Under the pieces are notes generated by a model. The model was not told the DNA's origin. It did no database searches and worked only from the letters and a program-made list of their open reading frames with translations. Made by a program: the position numbers and the translations under genes. Positions 29,206-36,568 of a stretch of 36,852 nt of DNA are shown piece after piece (the first letter of the stretch is position 1; every line of letters starts with the position of its first letter). The stretch covers positions 1-36,852 of the IMG/VR virus record IMGVR_UViG_3300042303_000322. One strand, written 5' to 3'. The DNA comes from a virus.

Positions 29206-31539
29206 CTAATGACCTTCTGCAAAGTTATTTGCTATTTGTGGTGGTGCCTTTAGAGTTACTCCTGGAAGTTGTGTTGTTAGTTCCATTAGCTCTTTTACAT
29301 AAGGCATAAACATTTCTGCTTGATCTTCTCTAATGTTTATGATAAGTTGATCATGAATCTGTGCCTGTACTCTAGCATCTATTCCTAACTCTTTTGCCTT
29401 TCTGTTGATCTGTACTGCTGCTCTATTCACAACCGCCGCTGCTAGTGACTGTAGCTGATAATTCAAGCAGTTGTTCAATCCATTTCGATAATCTCTATAC
29501 ATCTGCATTACAGGCTCTTTTCCGTATTGATTCTCTAGACTCTTTCTAAATCTCCAATCCAATACTTGATCTCCAAATTTCTCAAAGATAAGTTTTACTT
29601 TTGGTAAGTGTCTGATTCGTCCTACTTTATTTTGGATATACCCATGTTGTTTTACTTGCTCTCTAGAATTAACTCTCCACTCTTTTAATTGAGGAAAACC
29701 ATCTAGGTAACCTGCTACAAGAGTATCAGCTTCTTTCTGAGATATATCTAGAGTTTTAGCCAATGCGTATGCTTCCATTCCGTATGCAATTCCTAATGAA
29801 TAAGCCTTTGCTTGATTTCTTTTTACTGGATCTAATTTCTTTAAGAAGATAGGAGATTTAGTATCAGGTGAAACACCATTTGGATACTTTACTTTATCTT
29901 GATCTAGCTTCTCAGTTCTTATGGCAACAGTAGAATAAAAATCCCATCCGTTGTTAAAGATCTCTTGAAGATTAATATCACCTGCTACAGAAGCAAAGCA
30001 GTGAGGTTCTAGAGAAGTATAATCATTATCGATTAACTTTCTTCCTTCTCCTGCAATTAAGAACTCTCTTACTACATTTGTATATTTTACAAGTAGTGGG
30101 GTATCTTCTCCTTCTTCTTTAGGTTTAGGTAATTGTTGTGCATCTGAACCATATCGTCCTGATACTGTACCATGCTGCTTATAATAGAAATAGTATCTTC
30201 CGTCTTCTTGACCGTCTAGGAATCTATCGATGTAGGTTGATTTAATCTTTAGTAACTTATTATATGTTCTAAGATTATTTGCCCATTCATATGTCTTGGC
30301 TAGTTCCTCTAACATATCCATATCGAATTGATCTTGTCCTTTTTTAGTCTGAGTAAGAGGTTTAATTCCCATATACTTAAATGCAATCTCACCTAAGTGT
30401 TTCTTTGATTGTATATTCAAATAGTCTCCTTCATTGTCTTCCTTCCACATTGACATAGAGATTCTAACAACTTCCATTTCGTCTAGTAGAGATAAATCTC
30501 CTGTTAGTAGAAATTGTTTTATGTTACTCTCATCTAATTCGTCAATAGCTTTCTTAGTTAAAGAATACTTTCTAGTCTTCTCGCTTCTTTCTAGGGGAAG
30601 TGAATGAAGCATAATTAAATTCTGTGCCCAGTTTCCTTTATGCGAAGGTGGATAAGTATATAGTGCTGTATCGACTACCCATTCCTTGGCCTCTGGAATA
30701 CTTAAAATGCTATCGATTACAATCTTTTTATTTGACTGTAAATCATTTGTAATATCCTCTTTAGTCTTTTCCAGTAGTGGAAGATCTAATGCTACTCCTA
30801 ACTCTTCCATTGGAATAGTTACTTCTCTATAAAGAGGCATTACTTCTTCTTCAAAGAAGAATTTCTCTAATCCTTCCGCCTTTAACACTTTTAGGAAGTG
30901 ATTACAAACCCTGAGGGTTAAATCTGTATCGGCTGCAGCATACTTTGACAGAATTGCCATATCTGCTTTGAAAATTTCATAGAGGTCTTTCGTGGTTGAT
31001 CCTCCGTTTGCTTTAATAGATTCTTTTAACTCTACTTGTTCCTTATTGGCTGCTTCTTGTACATCTAATCCAATCTCTTTCTGAATAGAGATTGCTAATG
31101 CTTTTAATCCAAATACTCCCATACCTGCTCCCTCTTCCTGTACTGTATGAACAAGTAGAGCTGTATCTACCCAAAGATCTTCTAATAAAGATACTCCGTA
31201 ATAGTTCTTTGTAAAACGGCAGTCAAAAGAAGCATTGTGCATTACTAGTTTCTTACCCTTAAGCAGCGGGAGTAACTTTTTAGTAATACCATGTGCTCCT
31301 TTGCCACCAATACTACATTCTTCCAATTGATTTGTTTCTGTATTCCATTTCTGAGTAGGGAGATAAAATCCTATTCCTTCTTCTCCTGATATGGACCATC
31401 CTACGATAGATCCTTTTCTAACATTTAAGCCACTTGTCTCAGTATCATAGGCAATAACCTCTGACTGATTAATATGTTCGATAAGAAGATTAACAGTCTC
31501 GATACTGTCAACATGGTAGTACTTTTTTTCTATTTGCAT
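29206..31539 (-). CDS. polA: Family A DNA polymerase with 3'-5' exonuclease
   Basis: 777 aa. Exonuclease motifs: AYDTETSGLN (Exo I, D32/E34), VMHNASFDCRF (Exo II, D106), YAAADTDLTLRV (Exo III, near 200). Polymerase motifs: GTVSGRYGSDAQQLPKP (457-473), motif A LIDNDYTSLEPH (D506), motif B RNQAKAYSLGIAYG (R574, K578, Y586) and motif C IHDQLIINI (D730). At the position equal to E. coli Phe762 it has Leu582; motif A has Ser where Gln is usual, and motif C has HDQ instead of HDE. There is no 5'-3' exonuclease domain. It is the replicative polymerase, alone in its operon between a terminator/promoter and the groESL promoter. Confidence 0.95.
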   Translation of the reverse strand: MQIEKKYYHVDSIETVNLLIEHINQSEVIAYDTETSGLNVRKGSIVGWSISGEEGIGFYLPTQKWNTETNQLEECSIGGKGAHGITKKLLPLLKGKKLVMHNASFDCRFTKNYYGVSLLEDLWVDTALLVHTVQEEGAGMGVFGLKALAISIQKEIGLDVQEAANKEQVELKESIKANGGSTTKDLYEIFKADMAILSKYAAADTDLTLRVCNHFLKVLKAEGLEKFFFEEEVMPLYREVTIPMEELGVALDLPLLEKTKEDITNDLQSNKKIVIDSILSIPEAKEWVVDTALYTYPPSHKGNWAQNLIMLHSLPLERSEKTRKYSLTKKAIDELDESNIKQFLLTGDLSLLDEMEVVRISMSMWKEDNEGDYLNIQSKKHLGEIAFKYMGIKPLTQTKKGQDQFDMDMLEELAKTYEWANNLRTYNKLLKIKSTYIDRFLDGQEDGRYYFYYKQHGTVSGRYGSDAQQLPKPKEEGEDTPLLVKYTNVVREFLIAGEGRKLIDNDYTSLEPHCFASVAGDINLQEIFNNGWDFYSTVAIRTEKLDQDKVKYPNGVSPDTKSPIFLKKLDPVKRNQAKAYSLGIAYGMEAYALAKTLDISQKEADTLVAGYLDGFPQLKEWRVNSREQVKQHGYIQNKVGRIRHLPKVKLIFEKFGDQVLDWRFRKSLENQYGKEPVMQMYRDYRNGLNNCLNYQLQSLAAAVVNRAAVQINRKAKELGIDARVQAQIHDQLIINIREDQAEMFMPYVKELMELTTQLPGVTLKAPPQIANNFAEGH

Positions 31540-31557
31540 AACTGATTTTATATACTA

Positions 31558-31588
31558 TAAAGATAAGAAAAGAGTTGCGATTAAACAA
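31558..31588 (-). promoter_or_regulatory. Promoter TTG-N20-TATCTTTA of polA, fused to terminator
   Basis: On the minus strand TTG (31588-31586), 20 nt, TATCTTTA (31565-31558). The box ends 18 nt before the ATG at 31539. The hairpin of the upstream operon terminator occupies the -33 box and the spacer. Confidence 0.8.
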
Positions 31589-31595
31589 CTCTTTT
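31568..31595 (-). terminator. Rho-independent terminator of the dpdA/queF operon
   Basis: A perfect 10-bp stem AAAAGAGTTG/CAACTCTTTT (31568-31577 with 31586-31595) and an 8-nt loop. On the minus strand it is followed by TTTTCTTATC, the T-tract and the next promoter's box. Confidence 0.88.
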
Positions 31596-31598
31596 GTA

Positions 31599-31880
31599 TT
31601 AAAATTCCCCGTAAAGATCATAAGTTTTTGGAGGTGGTGGTATTACTGCTTCTGGCTCTGCCCACTCTATTGCCATCAAAGTTCCTCTCAAAGGCTCCAA
31701 TCGATAACCTTCTTTGTGTCCGGTTTTTTTCATGTAAGCTGACAAAGTCTCAACTAAACCTTCTATGATCTCTCCAGAAGGTTTATGATTATCATCTACT
31801 AGTCTCCATCTATCTCCTGGAGCTTCTCTTTTTGCAATTACTCTGAATCGCATTTCAGTTATCTGCCTACCTTCTGACAT
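31599..31880 (-). CDS. Hypothetical protein, 93 aa, end of the dpd operon
   Basis: Starts MSEGRQITEMRFRVIAKREA, then a Leu/Glu-rich helical middle, and a proline-rich end (AVIPPPPKTYDLYGEF). No recognised motif; not QueD (no CxxxHxH) and not QueE or QueC. The start overlaps the queF stop as TAATG, and the strong terminator follows 3 nt after the stop, so it is the last gene of the modification operon. A helper role for the DNA modification is a positional guess. Confidence 0.6.
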   Translation of the reverse strand: MSEGRQITEMRFRVIAKREAPGDRWRLVDDNHKPSGEIIEGLVETLSAYMKKTGHKEGYRLEPLRGTLMAIEWAEPEAVIPPPPKTYDLYGEF

Positions 31881-32806
31881 TATTGACGTAATGTTTTAGC
31901 CATTCTACAAGTAATGTCTGTAAAGAATCCTGGTATTAGTTTCTTATGTGAAGCTCTAATTGGATTAATATCTAATCCTCCTCTACGAGTGTAAAGACAA
32001 GCTACCATTAATTCTTCTGGATTGTAAGCTTCTTTTAAGTGCATGTAGATCATTTCACAAATCTCTTCATGGAAGTGACTTACTTGTCTATGACTTACAA
32101 TATATTTTGCTAGTGATTGTAGATTAGGAACAACTCCTGCTTTAGGCTTGATGTGAATAAATACATCACCCCAGTCTGGTTGATTTGTTACTCTACAATT
32201 TGATCTTAAAAGATTTGATTGTACTTTTATTTCTCCTATTTCAACATCCTCATCTACTTCTTCTGTTTCCAATTGTGTAGCGTCTGAATGGTAAGAAGTA
32301 AATTCAATTGCATTTAGATCTACTAAAGCATCTAGTGGTGCATATCCTTTGAAGGCATAGCTTGGAGAATGCTCTGAGGTAAACATCTCTACCTGTACTT
32401 TTGTTTGTAGTAAGTCAGATAAGTCTTTCTTTACTCTTTGTTTTAGTAACTTGATACATTCATGATCTGTTTCTCCCAATTGAGTCATATTGAATGAATT
32501 CAAATACAATTTAATTGATTTAGACTCTACGTGAAGTTTTGAATCTGCTGGATACCAAATCTTTAACATTCCAACAACTGGAAGTCCTTTTGTAGTAATT
32601 GCAGATACTTCGTATGCATTCCATACATCTCCTCCCACGAATGGTAAACTGTTATCATCAATTCCATACGCTTCTCTATTCAAGTAACGTGGAATTTCTA
32701 CCAATAGGCTTGGATCATAAGTATCGCTATAACCTGCTCCACCTACTTGTCCTAGATGCTTTCCTGCAATCTTTACAACTTCTGCTTGATTTAATTCTTG
32801 TGTCAT
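31880..32806 (-). CDS. queF: NADPH-dependent 7-cyano-7-deazaguanine (preQ0) reductase QueF
   Basis: 308 aa, the long (type II) form with two tunnelling-fold halves. The first half has VESKSIKLYLNSFNMTQ with the E-S motif (Glu94/Ser95). The second has the thioimide-forming Cys204 in LLRSNCRVTNQPDWGDVFI (Asp211 acid/base partner), FHEEIC (His246, Glu247) and YTRRGGLDINP. All residues needed for preQ0 binding and reduction to preQ1 are visible. With FolE and DpdA it supplies preQ1 for DNA rather than, or as well as, queuosine tRNA. Confidence 0.94.
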   Translation of the reverse strand: MTQELNQAEVVKIAGKHLGQVGGAGYSDTYDPSLLVEIPRYLNREAYGIDDNSLPFVGGDVWNAYEVSAITTKGLPVVGMLKIWYPADSKLHVESKSIKLYLNSFNMTQLGETDHECIKLLKQRVKKDLSDLLQTKVQVEMFTSEHSPSYAFKGYAPLDALVDLNAIEFTSYHSDATQLETEEVDEDVEIGEIKVQSNLLRSNCRVTNQPDWGDVFIHIKPKAGVVPNLQSLAKYIVSHRQVSHFHEEICEMIYMHLKEAYNPEELMVACLYTRRGGLDINPIRASHKKLIPGFFTDITCRMAKTLRQ

Positions 32807-32807
32807 A

Positions 32808-33332
32808 TTATTTTATGTAGTTTAATATTTGTTCAACTCTTTGATTAGGACTTCCTGTTACTGTTAAATAATCTCCTCCAGCAAATTTAATTGCTTTTAA
32901 GTTAATTTCAAACTGCTTATCAATTGCCTCTCTCCATTCTTCGTTTACACTTCTTACTCCATCGTCTACTGATGCAAATTCGATAGGGAAGTAAATAAAA
33001 TGTGTATACTGATGCCTAACTCTTACCCAAGTATCTAATATGTAATCATATGCGCTAGTAGATAACTTATCCATATAAGTAGAGTATACTACCAAATCCA
33101 AATAACATCTATCTAAGATTACATCCTTAGGAGCTAATAGAGCTTCTAAATGGAAAGAAGAAATAGCAAGCTGTGTTTCAGAAGTTCCTGCTTCATTAAT
33201 AGGAAATCCAAATTTACCAACCGTTCTTGTTGATTCATTTATGAAATCATACTCAGGTAATTTACTTTTAAGTAATTCATATACCGTAGTCTTACCTACT
33301 GATGATGCTCCTACTAATGCTATTCTTTTCAT
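32808..33332 (-). CDS. P-loop kinase, NadR/AAA_28-like
   Basis: The ATG at 33332 (MKRIALVGASSVGKTTVYEL) is chosen because it lies 2 nt after the upstream stop and has the GTT-ATG context; the longer form overlaps that gene. 174 aa. Walker A GASSVGKTT is at residues 8-16; a DRCYLDLVVYS segment carries the catalytic Asp-Arg typical of nucleoside kinases; the last third has a lid-like R/N-rich helix. The AAA_28 (NadR-type) family holds nicotinamide-riboside and deoxynucleotide kinases. In this operon a nucleotide kinase or an NAD-related enzyme is possible; the substrate is not visible. Confidence 0.7.
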   Translation of the reverse strand: MKRIALVGASSVGKTTVYELLKSKLPEYDFINESTRTVGKFGFPINEAGTSETQLAISSFHLEALLAPKDVILDRCYLDLVVYSTYMDKLSTSAYDYILDTWVRVRHQYTHFIYFPIEFASVDDGVRSVNEEWREAIDKQFEINLKAIKFAGGDYLTVTGSPNQRVEQILNYIK

Positions 33333-33334
33333 AA

Positions 33335-33862
33335 CTAATTTTTTAAGAAGTCTACCCAAAGACTTACTGATATACTATGTAAGATATGAAATAATTCTCC
33401 TATTTCCAACCCTTTTATAGAAACTTTTCTACTTCGAAGTATCTCTCCTTCATCAACTCCTTCTGTTACTCTATGAATAACACATCCGGAAGATTCTAAT
33501 CCTAAGTCAAAAGCTTTTTGTTGTGGATCTTTTCCTTTTAGTTCTGGATGTTCAGTTATAAGTCCTGGATGTCCATTATAGATTTCAAACCTATTACAGA
33601 TATCCGGAGGCATAACTCTTAACCATCCATGAAGAGTTACTAAAGGTTCTTTATAGTGACCTAATATTAGTCCTAATTCTTCTTCTGAAGGTTTATTATC
33701 TACGAAGATTAAATGCTTGTTCTCTAAAGCCGGATGAATCTTTCTAAGATGTTCTGGTCTTTCGTTTGTTACTATCATATCAGGCCATCTTCCTAGAAGC
33801 TTTGATACTTCTACGATCTCTGATCCTGTTTGACTAAAAAATGCTATCCAAGGTCTAATCAT
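33335..33862 (-). CDS. dpdN: Formyltransferase, DpdN-like (dPreQ1 formylation candidate)
   Basis: 175 aa, a single PurN/Fmt-like formyl_trans_N domain. Active-site elements: VTLHGWLRVMPPDI (76-88), YNGHPGLI with the catalytic Asn96/His98 (Asn-x-His-Pro), SSGCVIHRVTEGVDEGEIL with the third catalytic Asp137, all in PurN order (N106, H108, D144 in E. coli). Standing between dpdA and queF, it fits DpdN, described (from memory) as the enzyme that formylates preQ1 in phage DNA to 7-(formylamino)methyl-7-deazaguanine. A PurN or other small-molecule formyltransferase remains possible. The start overlaps the end of the 58-aa gene by 8 nt. Confidence 0.75.
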   Translation of the reverse strand: MIRPWIAFFSQTGSEIVEVSKLLGRWPDMIVTNERPEHLRKIHPALENKHLIFVDNKPSEEELGLILGHYKEPLVTLHGWLRVMPPDICNRFEIYNGHPGLITEHPELKGKDPQQKAFDLGLESSGCVIHRVTEGVDEGEILRSRKVSIKGLEIGELFHILHSISVSLWVDFLKN

Positions 33863-34031
33863 TTACTCTTTCTAATATTTCTGATTCTTCTATTACGTGA
33901 AACTTTCCTTCTGATCTAACACTGTAAAGTACTCTTTCTCTCATTTTAAAATGTCCGAATATCTGTACTTCTAGTATTTCATTATCACGATTAATATCAA
34001 CTTTTTGTCCTACTTTATACTTTGCTTCCAT
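33855..34031 (-). CDS. Small protein of the dpd operon, 58 aa
   Basis: Read directly from the minus strand: MEAKYKVGQKVDINRDNEIL, then EVQIFGHFKMRERVLYSVRS and EGKFHVIEESEILERVND. The pattern 'KYKVGQKVDI ... VLYSVRSEGKFHVI' suggests an SH3-like small beta barrel. It overlaps dpdA by 17 nt and the formyltransferase gene by 8 nt, so it is translationally coupled to both. It is a plausible accessory or specificity factor for DpdA or DpdN, which is inference. No similar protein is recognised. Confidence 0.7.
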   Translation of the reverse strand: MEAKYKVGQKVDINRDNEILEVQIFGHFKMRERVLYSVRSEGKFHVIEESEILERVND

Positions 34032-34809
34032 TTGTAAACCATTTGAACTTATTGATATTATATAGTATTGGATTAATATCTTCTACCTGATGATTTATTA
34101 ATTCAAATAACTTCTGAGATTCTTTTGACCATAGTCCGTCTTCTCTGTATTCAATTCCTTTTATTCCGTGAACAACTGGATTGGAAGTATCTAAAGAGTA
34201 TATCCATTTATAATCTGAATAGAAAGCAAACTCTTGAGGTAATCCGCATCCTAATAAGTGATGCTTCTTATTCTCATTTATTATTCCATCCTTTAATAAA
34301 TCTCCTAATAGTTTTACTCTACCCATCATCCAGGAAACATATTTGTTTGGATGCGGAACTGATTTAACATAGTAAGAATAGTCAAATGAAATTGCAATCA
34401 TATCAACTTCAGCAATCTTATCCATGTATTCGTAACAAGATTTAATCTGCTGATAGGTTGTTCCTTGAACAACTCCTATCTTCTTTCCTGGAAGATTTTT
34501 ATATTTGTTTATCCAATTTGCCATTTGTGAGCAAGTCTTCTTTGCATCCTCTAAAGCATCAGGAACTATATACCAATCTGGTTGTAACTCTAATACCCAT
34601 CCTGCAAACTTCTCTGCATCAAAAGCTTCTTCTAATTCAAAGATAGAATTATCTAGAATAATCTCTCTTCCTTTTTCCTTTGCCTCTTGAAATTGCTGTA
34701 GGTATTCAGGATCTTCTTCAAATAAATGTACAAGTGCATAGTCATAGTCAGTTACACTCTGTACCTGTTTGAATATGCTTTTTGGTGATTCGTGAGCTAT
34801 CTTAATCAT
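34015..34809 (-). CDS. dpdA: DNA guanine transglycosylase DpdA (TGT-like)
   Basis: 264 aa TIM-barrel enzyme of the tRNA-guanine transglycosylase superfamily. ILDNSIFELEE (51-61) holds the general-base Asp53 (DSGGFQ in bacterial TGT). Then VPDALEDA, IGVVQGTTYQQI (111-122), HHLLGCGLP (183-191, the LxGxG base-recognition loop), and SLDTSNPV (205-212) with the nucleophile candidate Asp207 (D280 in TGT). Being much shorter than TGT and lacking its zinc-binding C-terminus fits phage DpdA enzymes that exchange guanine in DNA for preQ0/preQ1-type bases after replication. Its operon partners are FolE (upstream operon), QueF and a formyltransferase. Subfamily (DpdA1/2/3) not decided. Confidence 0.85.
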   Translation of the reverse strand: MIKIAHESPKSIFKQVQSVTDYDYALVHLFEEDPEYLQQFQEAKEKGREIILDNSIFELEEAFDAEKFAGWVLELQPDWYIVPDALEDAKKTCSQMANWINKYKNLPGKKIGVVQGTTYQQIKSCYEYMDKIAEVDMIAISFDYSYYVKSVPHPNKYVSWMMGRVKLLGDLLKDGIINENKKHHLLGCGLPQEFAFYSDYKWIYSLDTSNPVVHGIKGIEYREDGLWSKESQKLFELINHQVEDINPILYNINKFKWFTNGSKV

Positions 34810-34999
34810 TTTCTTCTGGTATTTCTAGTTCTTCTGTCAATCCTCCGAGTTGTTCCTGTAGTAAAGATAAAGTGTCCTGTAATTGTTCATCGATTGATAA
34901 CTCCACTGCCTTGTAAGCTTCCGATAAAGGTATCATATCTGTTCCTAAAGTCTCAATAAAGACTTTATGCTTCTCTAAATGGTCTAATGCTTTTTGCAT
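34802..34999 (-). CDS. Hypothetical acidic helical protein, 65 aa
   Basis: A helical acidic protein: MQKALDHLEKHKVFIETLGT, then ELSIDEQLQDTLSLLQEQLG and a Glu-rich tail. Its stop overlaps the dpdA start by 8 nt, and it begins 1 nt after the MazG-like gene's stop. Function unknown. Confidence 0.6.
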   Translation of the reverse strand: MQKALDHLEKHKVFIETLGTDMIPLSEAYKAVELSIDEQLQDTLSLLQEQLGGLTEELEIPEEND

Positions 35000-35000
35000 A

Positions 35001-35525
35001 CTACTCTCCTGTTAGTTGTTTTAAATATGACTTCTGAAGTTCTTTATCTGTAAAGAATTGTTTTAAGTCCGGACGGAAATAGTTAACGTTCTTCATTACT
35101 TTTCTATCTCTTGTTCTATAGACGATATAATAGTCTCCAACTTTTTCATGATGACATGCTTCATTCTGTTCGAGCGCTCTCTTAATGACAGTCTGTAAAG
35201 CTTCGTCTTCTGTTTTGCAAGCTTTAGACATATTTGATGCCTGTACTTCTTGATATGCTGGCCATATCTTATCCTTAAGGCCATGTAACATAGTACCGTT
35301 CCCAAGGGAAACATAAGCAATATCGCACAAAGCATCCAAAACCTCAACGATGTCTCCTCTTTCGCAAGCTTCTCTATATTCTTCCAATTCCTCAAGGATG
35401 AAATTGTATACAAACTCCCATTCTTTTCTTTCGGGGATAGTTGGTTCATAGTTGTTAGGTTTGCCCATTACGGCATTAAACTCTTCTACCTCATCAATAA
35501 AAGGTACTTTTGGATCTGTTATCAT
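35001..35525 (-). CDS. MazG-like nucleotide pyrophosphohydrolase (PRA-PH superfamily)
   Basis: 174 aa. The all-alpha NTP-PPase signature is EELEEYREACERGDIVEVLD followed by ALCDIAYV (about 46-72): E-E-x-x-E on one helix and E-x-x-D-A-x-x-D on the next, binding Mg2+. The following PAYQEVQASNMSKACKTEDE resembles the 'F-x-E-V-x-x-S-N-M-S-K' of phosphoribosyl-ATP-pyrophosphohydrolase-like phage enzymes. The family hydrolyses nucleoside triphosphates; in phages it may clear (p)ppGpp, dUTP-like or damaged nucleotides. First gene after the fused terminator/promoter at 35543-35573. Confidence 0.82.
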   Translation of the reverse strand: MITDPKVPFIDEVEEFNAVMGKPNNYEPTIPERKEWEFVYNFILEELEEYREACERGDIVEVLDALCDIAYVSLGNGTMLHGLKDKIWPAYQEVQASNMSKACKTEDEALQTVIKRALEQNEACHHEKVGDYYIVYRTRDRKVMKNVNYFRPDLKQFFTDKELQKSYLKQLTGE

Positions 35526-35542
35526 AACTTTTTACTTTTTTA

Positions 35543-35573
35543 TTAATATAAGAAATTGGACCCGAAGGTCCAA
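35543..35573 (-). promoter_or_regulatory. Promoter TTG-N20-TATATTAA of the dpdA/queF operon
   Basis: On the minus strand TTG (35573-35571), 20 nt, TATATTAA (35550-35543), 17 nt before the ATG at 35525. The spacer contains the hairpin of the adjacent terminator. Confidence 0.78.
35556..35573 (-). terminator. Terminator-like hairpin with UUCG loop after DUF4494 gene
   Basis: A perfect 7-bp stem TTGGACC/GGTCCAA closed on the minus strand by a C(TTCG)G tetraloop, one of the most stable loops in RNA. The T-tract after it is short (TTTCTT), so termination may be partial. It lies 4 nt after the DUF4494 stop. Confidence 0.7.
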
Positions 35574-35577
35574 CTTT

Positions 35578-35775
35578 TTATTCCAATACTTTTAATATTT
35601 TAGATTGATTAACTCCTACTACTGTGAAGTTAGACTCTCCTTCGAACTCTACATAGATTTTAGCTTCAGCTTCTGTTGCTGAAATTGCATCTACTAAATA
35701 AAGTTCTCTTACTTTCTGAATACGACCTCTGTCGTTTTCGTGCTCCAATTGCACTGTTACTTGCCAATAATCCAT
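35578..35775 (-). CDS. DUF4494 family protein, 65 aa
   Basis: The central motif RELYLVDAISATEAEAKIYV matches 'ExYLVDAxSxTEAEARI' of DUF4494, a small Bacteroidetes/phage family without known function. A C-terminal strand (FTVVGVNQSKI) fits too. It lies 11 nt after folE and is its operon partner. Presence of this family is a further pointer to a Bacteroidetes host. Confidence 0.78.
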   Translation of the reverse strand: MDYWQVTVQLEHENDRGRIQKVRELYLVDAISATEAEAKIYVEFEGESNFTVVGVNQSKILKVLE

Positions 35776-35786
35776 TTTGTTTGATT

Positions 35787-36497
35787 TTAGTTATTTTTTC
35801 CGAGTTTAATATTTGAATAGAATTCTGCTCTTGCTGAATCTTCTTCTAAGAAACATCCTGTTAGCTTTGCTGTTTGCATTGAAGCTCCTTGATGTTTAAT
35901 TCCTCTACATGATACGCAGTTATGTGTTGCTGAGATTGCTACTGCTACTCCTAGATTCCCTTCACAGATTTTATCTACTGCATTATGAATTGCAACTGTT
36001 AACTGTTCTTGGATTGCTCCACGTCTAGCAAACTGCTCTACAATTCTATTTAGTTTTGAAAGCCCAACTACCTTTCCATCTTTAGAGGGAATATAAGCTA
36101 TGCTTACCTCTCCGGAGATTGTTTGGTGGTGATGTGAACACATTGAAGTAACTGGTATGTTACTCTCTTGAACTATTCCATCATATCCATCTGAAGGAAA
36201 TGCTGTGATTTGAGTAAGTGGTGCATACCTTCCTGCCCATAGATCATTTACATAAGCCTTTGCAACTCTCTTTGGAGTATCAGATGAATTTGGATCATTC
36301 TTCCAATCAGTACCTAAAGCTGTTAAGAAGTTACCAAATGCTTCTGCTGCATCTTCGATTATGTGTTGCTTTTCTACTTCAGTTAGTCTTGCCTCTGGAC
36401 CATCTGTTAATTGTTTTTTAGCTAATTGAGATGAAATACCATTAGCGAATCCGGCTTGTACTAATTCTGTACCGTCGATAAATTTTTTATTTGACAT
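35787..36497 (-). CDS. folE: GTP cyclohydrolase I FolE
   Basis: 236 aa. The zinc/catalytic site is visible: VTSMCSHHHQTISGEV (Cys120, His122/123), the substrate segment VVGLSKLNRIVEQFARR (144-159), QEQLTVAIHNAV, and the second zinc cysteine Cys194 in ATHNCVSCRGIKHQG. The fold region SDTPKRVAKAYV is the usual 'DTPxRVAK'. It turns GTP into dihydroneopterin triphosphate, the first step of preQ0 (and folate) synthesis. Here, with queF and dpdA two operons on, it likely feeds DNA modification. The N-terminus up to about residue 40 is less conserved. Confidence 0.95.
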   Translation of the reverse strand: MSNKKFIDGTELVQAGFANGISSQLAKKQLTDGPEARLTEVEKQHIIEDAAEAFGNFLTALGTDWKNDPNSSDTPKRVAKAYVNDLWAGRYAPLTQITAFPSDGYDGIVQESNIPVTSMCSHHHQTISGEVSIAYIPSKDGKVVGLSKLNRIVEQFARRGAIQEQLTVAIHNAVDKICEGNLGVAVAISATHNCVSCRGIKHQGASMQTAKLTGCFLEEDSARAEFYSNIKLGKNN

Positions 36498-36537
36498 ATA
36501 AGATTGTTTTTATGGAGGTTCTACGACTCCGTTTTAT

Positions 36538-36568
36538 TTAATATAACATTTTTTATTCTATCCTACAA
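36538..36568 (-). promoter_or_regulatory. Promoter TTG-N20-TATATTAA of folE
   Basis: On the minus strand TTG (36568-36566) directly follows the stop TAG of the phosphoribosyltransferase; 20 nt later TATATTAA (36545-36538), 40 nt before the folE ATG. A short GGAG-N9-CTCC inverted repeat (36514-36530) lies in the leader. Confidence 0.75.

Noticed and set aside
35096-35449. 117-codon minus-strand frame inside the MazG-like gene
   Set aside because: It is in another frame of the pyrophosphohydrolase gene, whose catalytic motifs are clear; the alternative has no recognisable pattern.
36514-36535. Plus-strand sequence GGAGGTTCTACGACTCC followed by GTTTTA, resembling the start of a preQ1-I riboswitch
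   Set aside because: It is on the strand that is not transcribed here, and the A-rich tail needed for the pseudoknot (AAAAACTAA) is absent; the tail is T-rich. The FolE leader on the minus strand does not match preQ1 class I.
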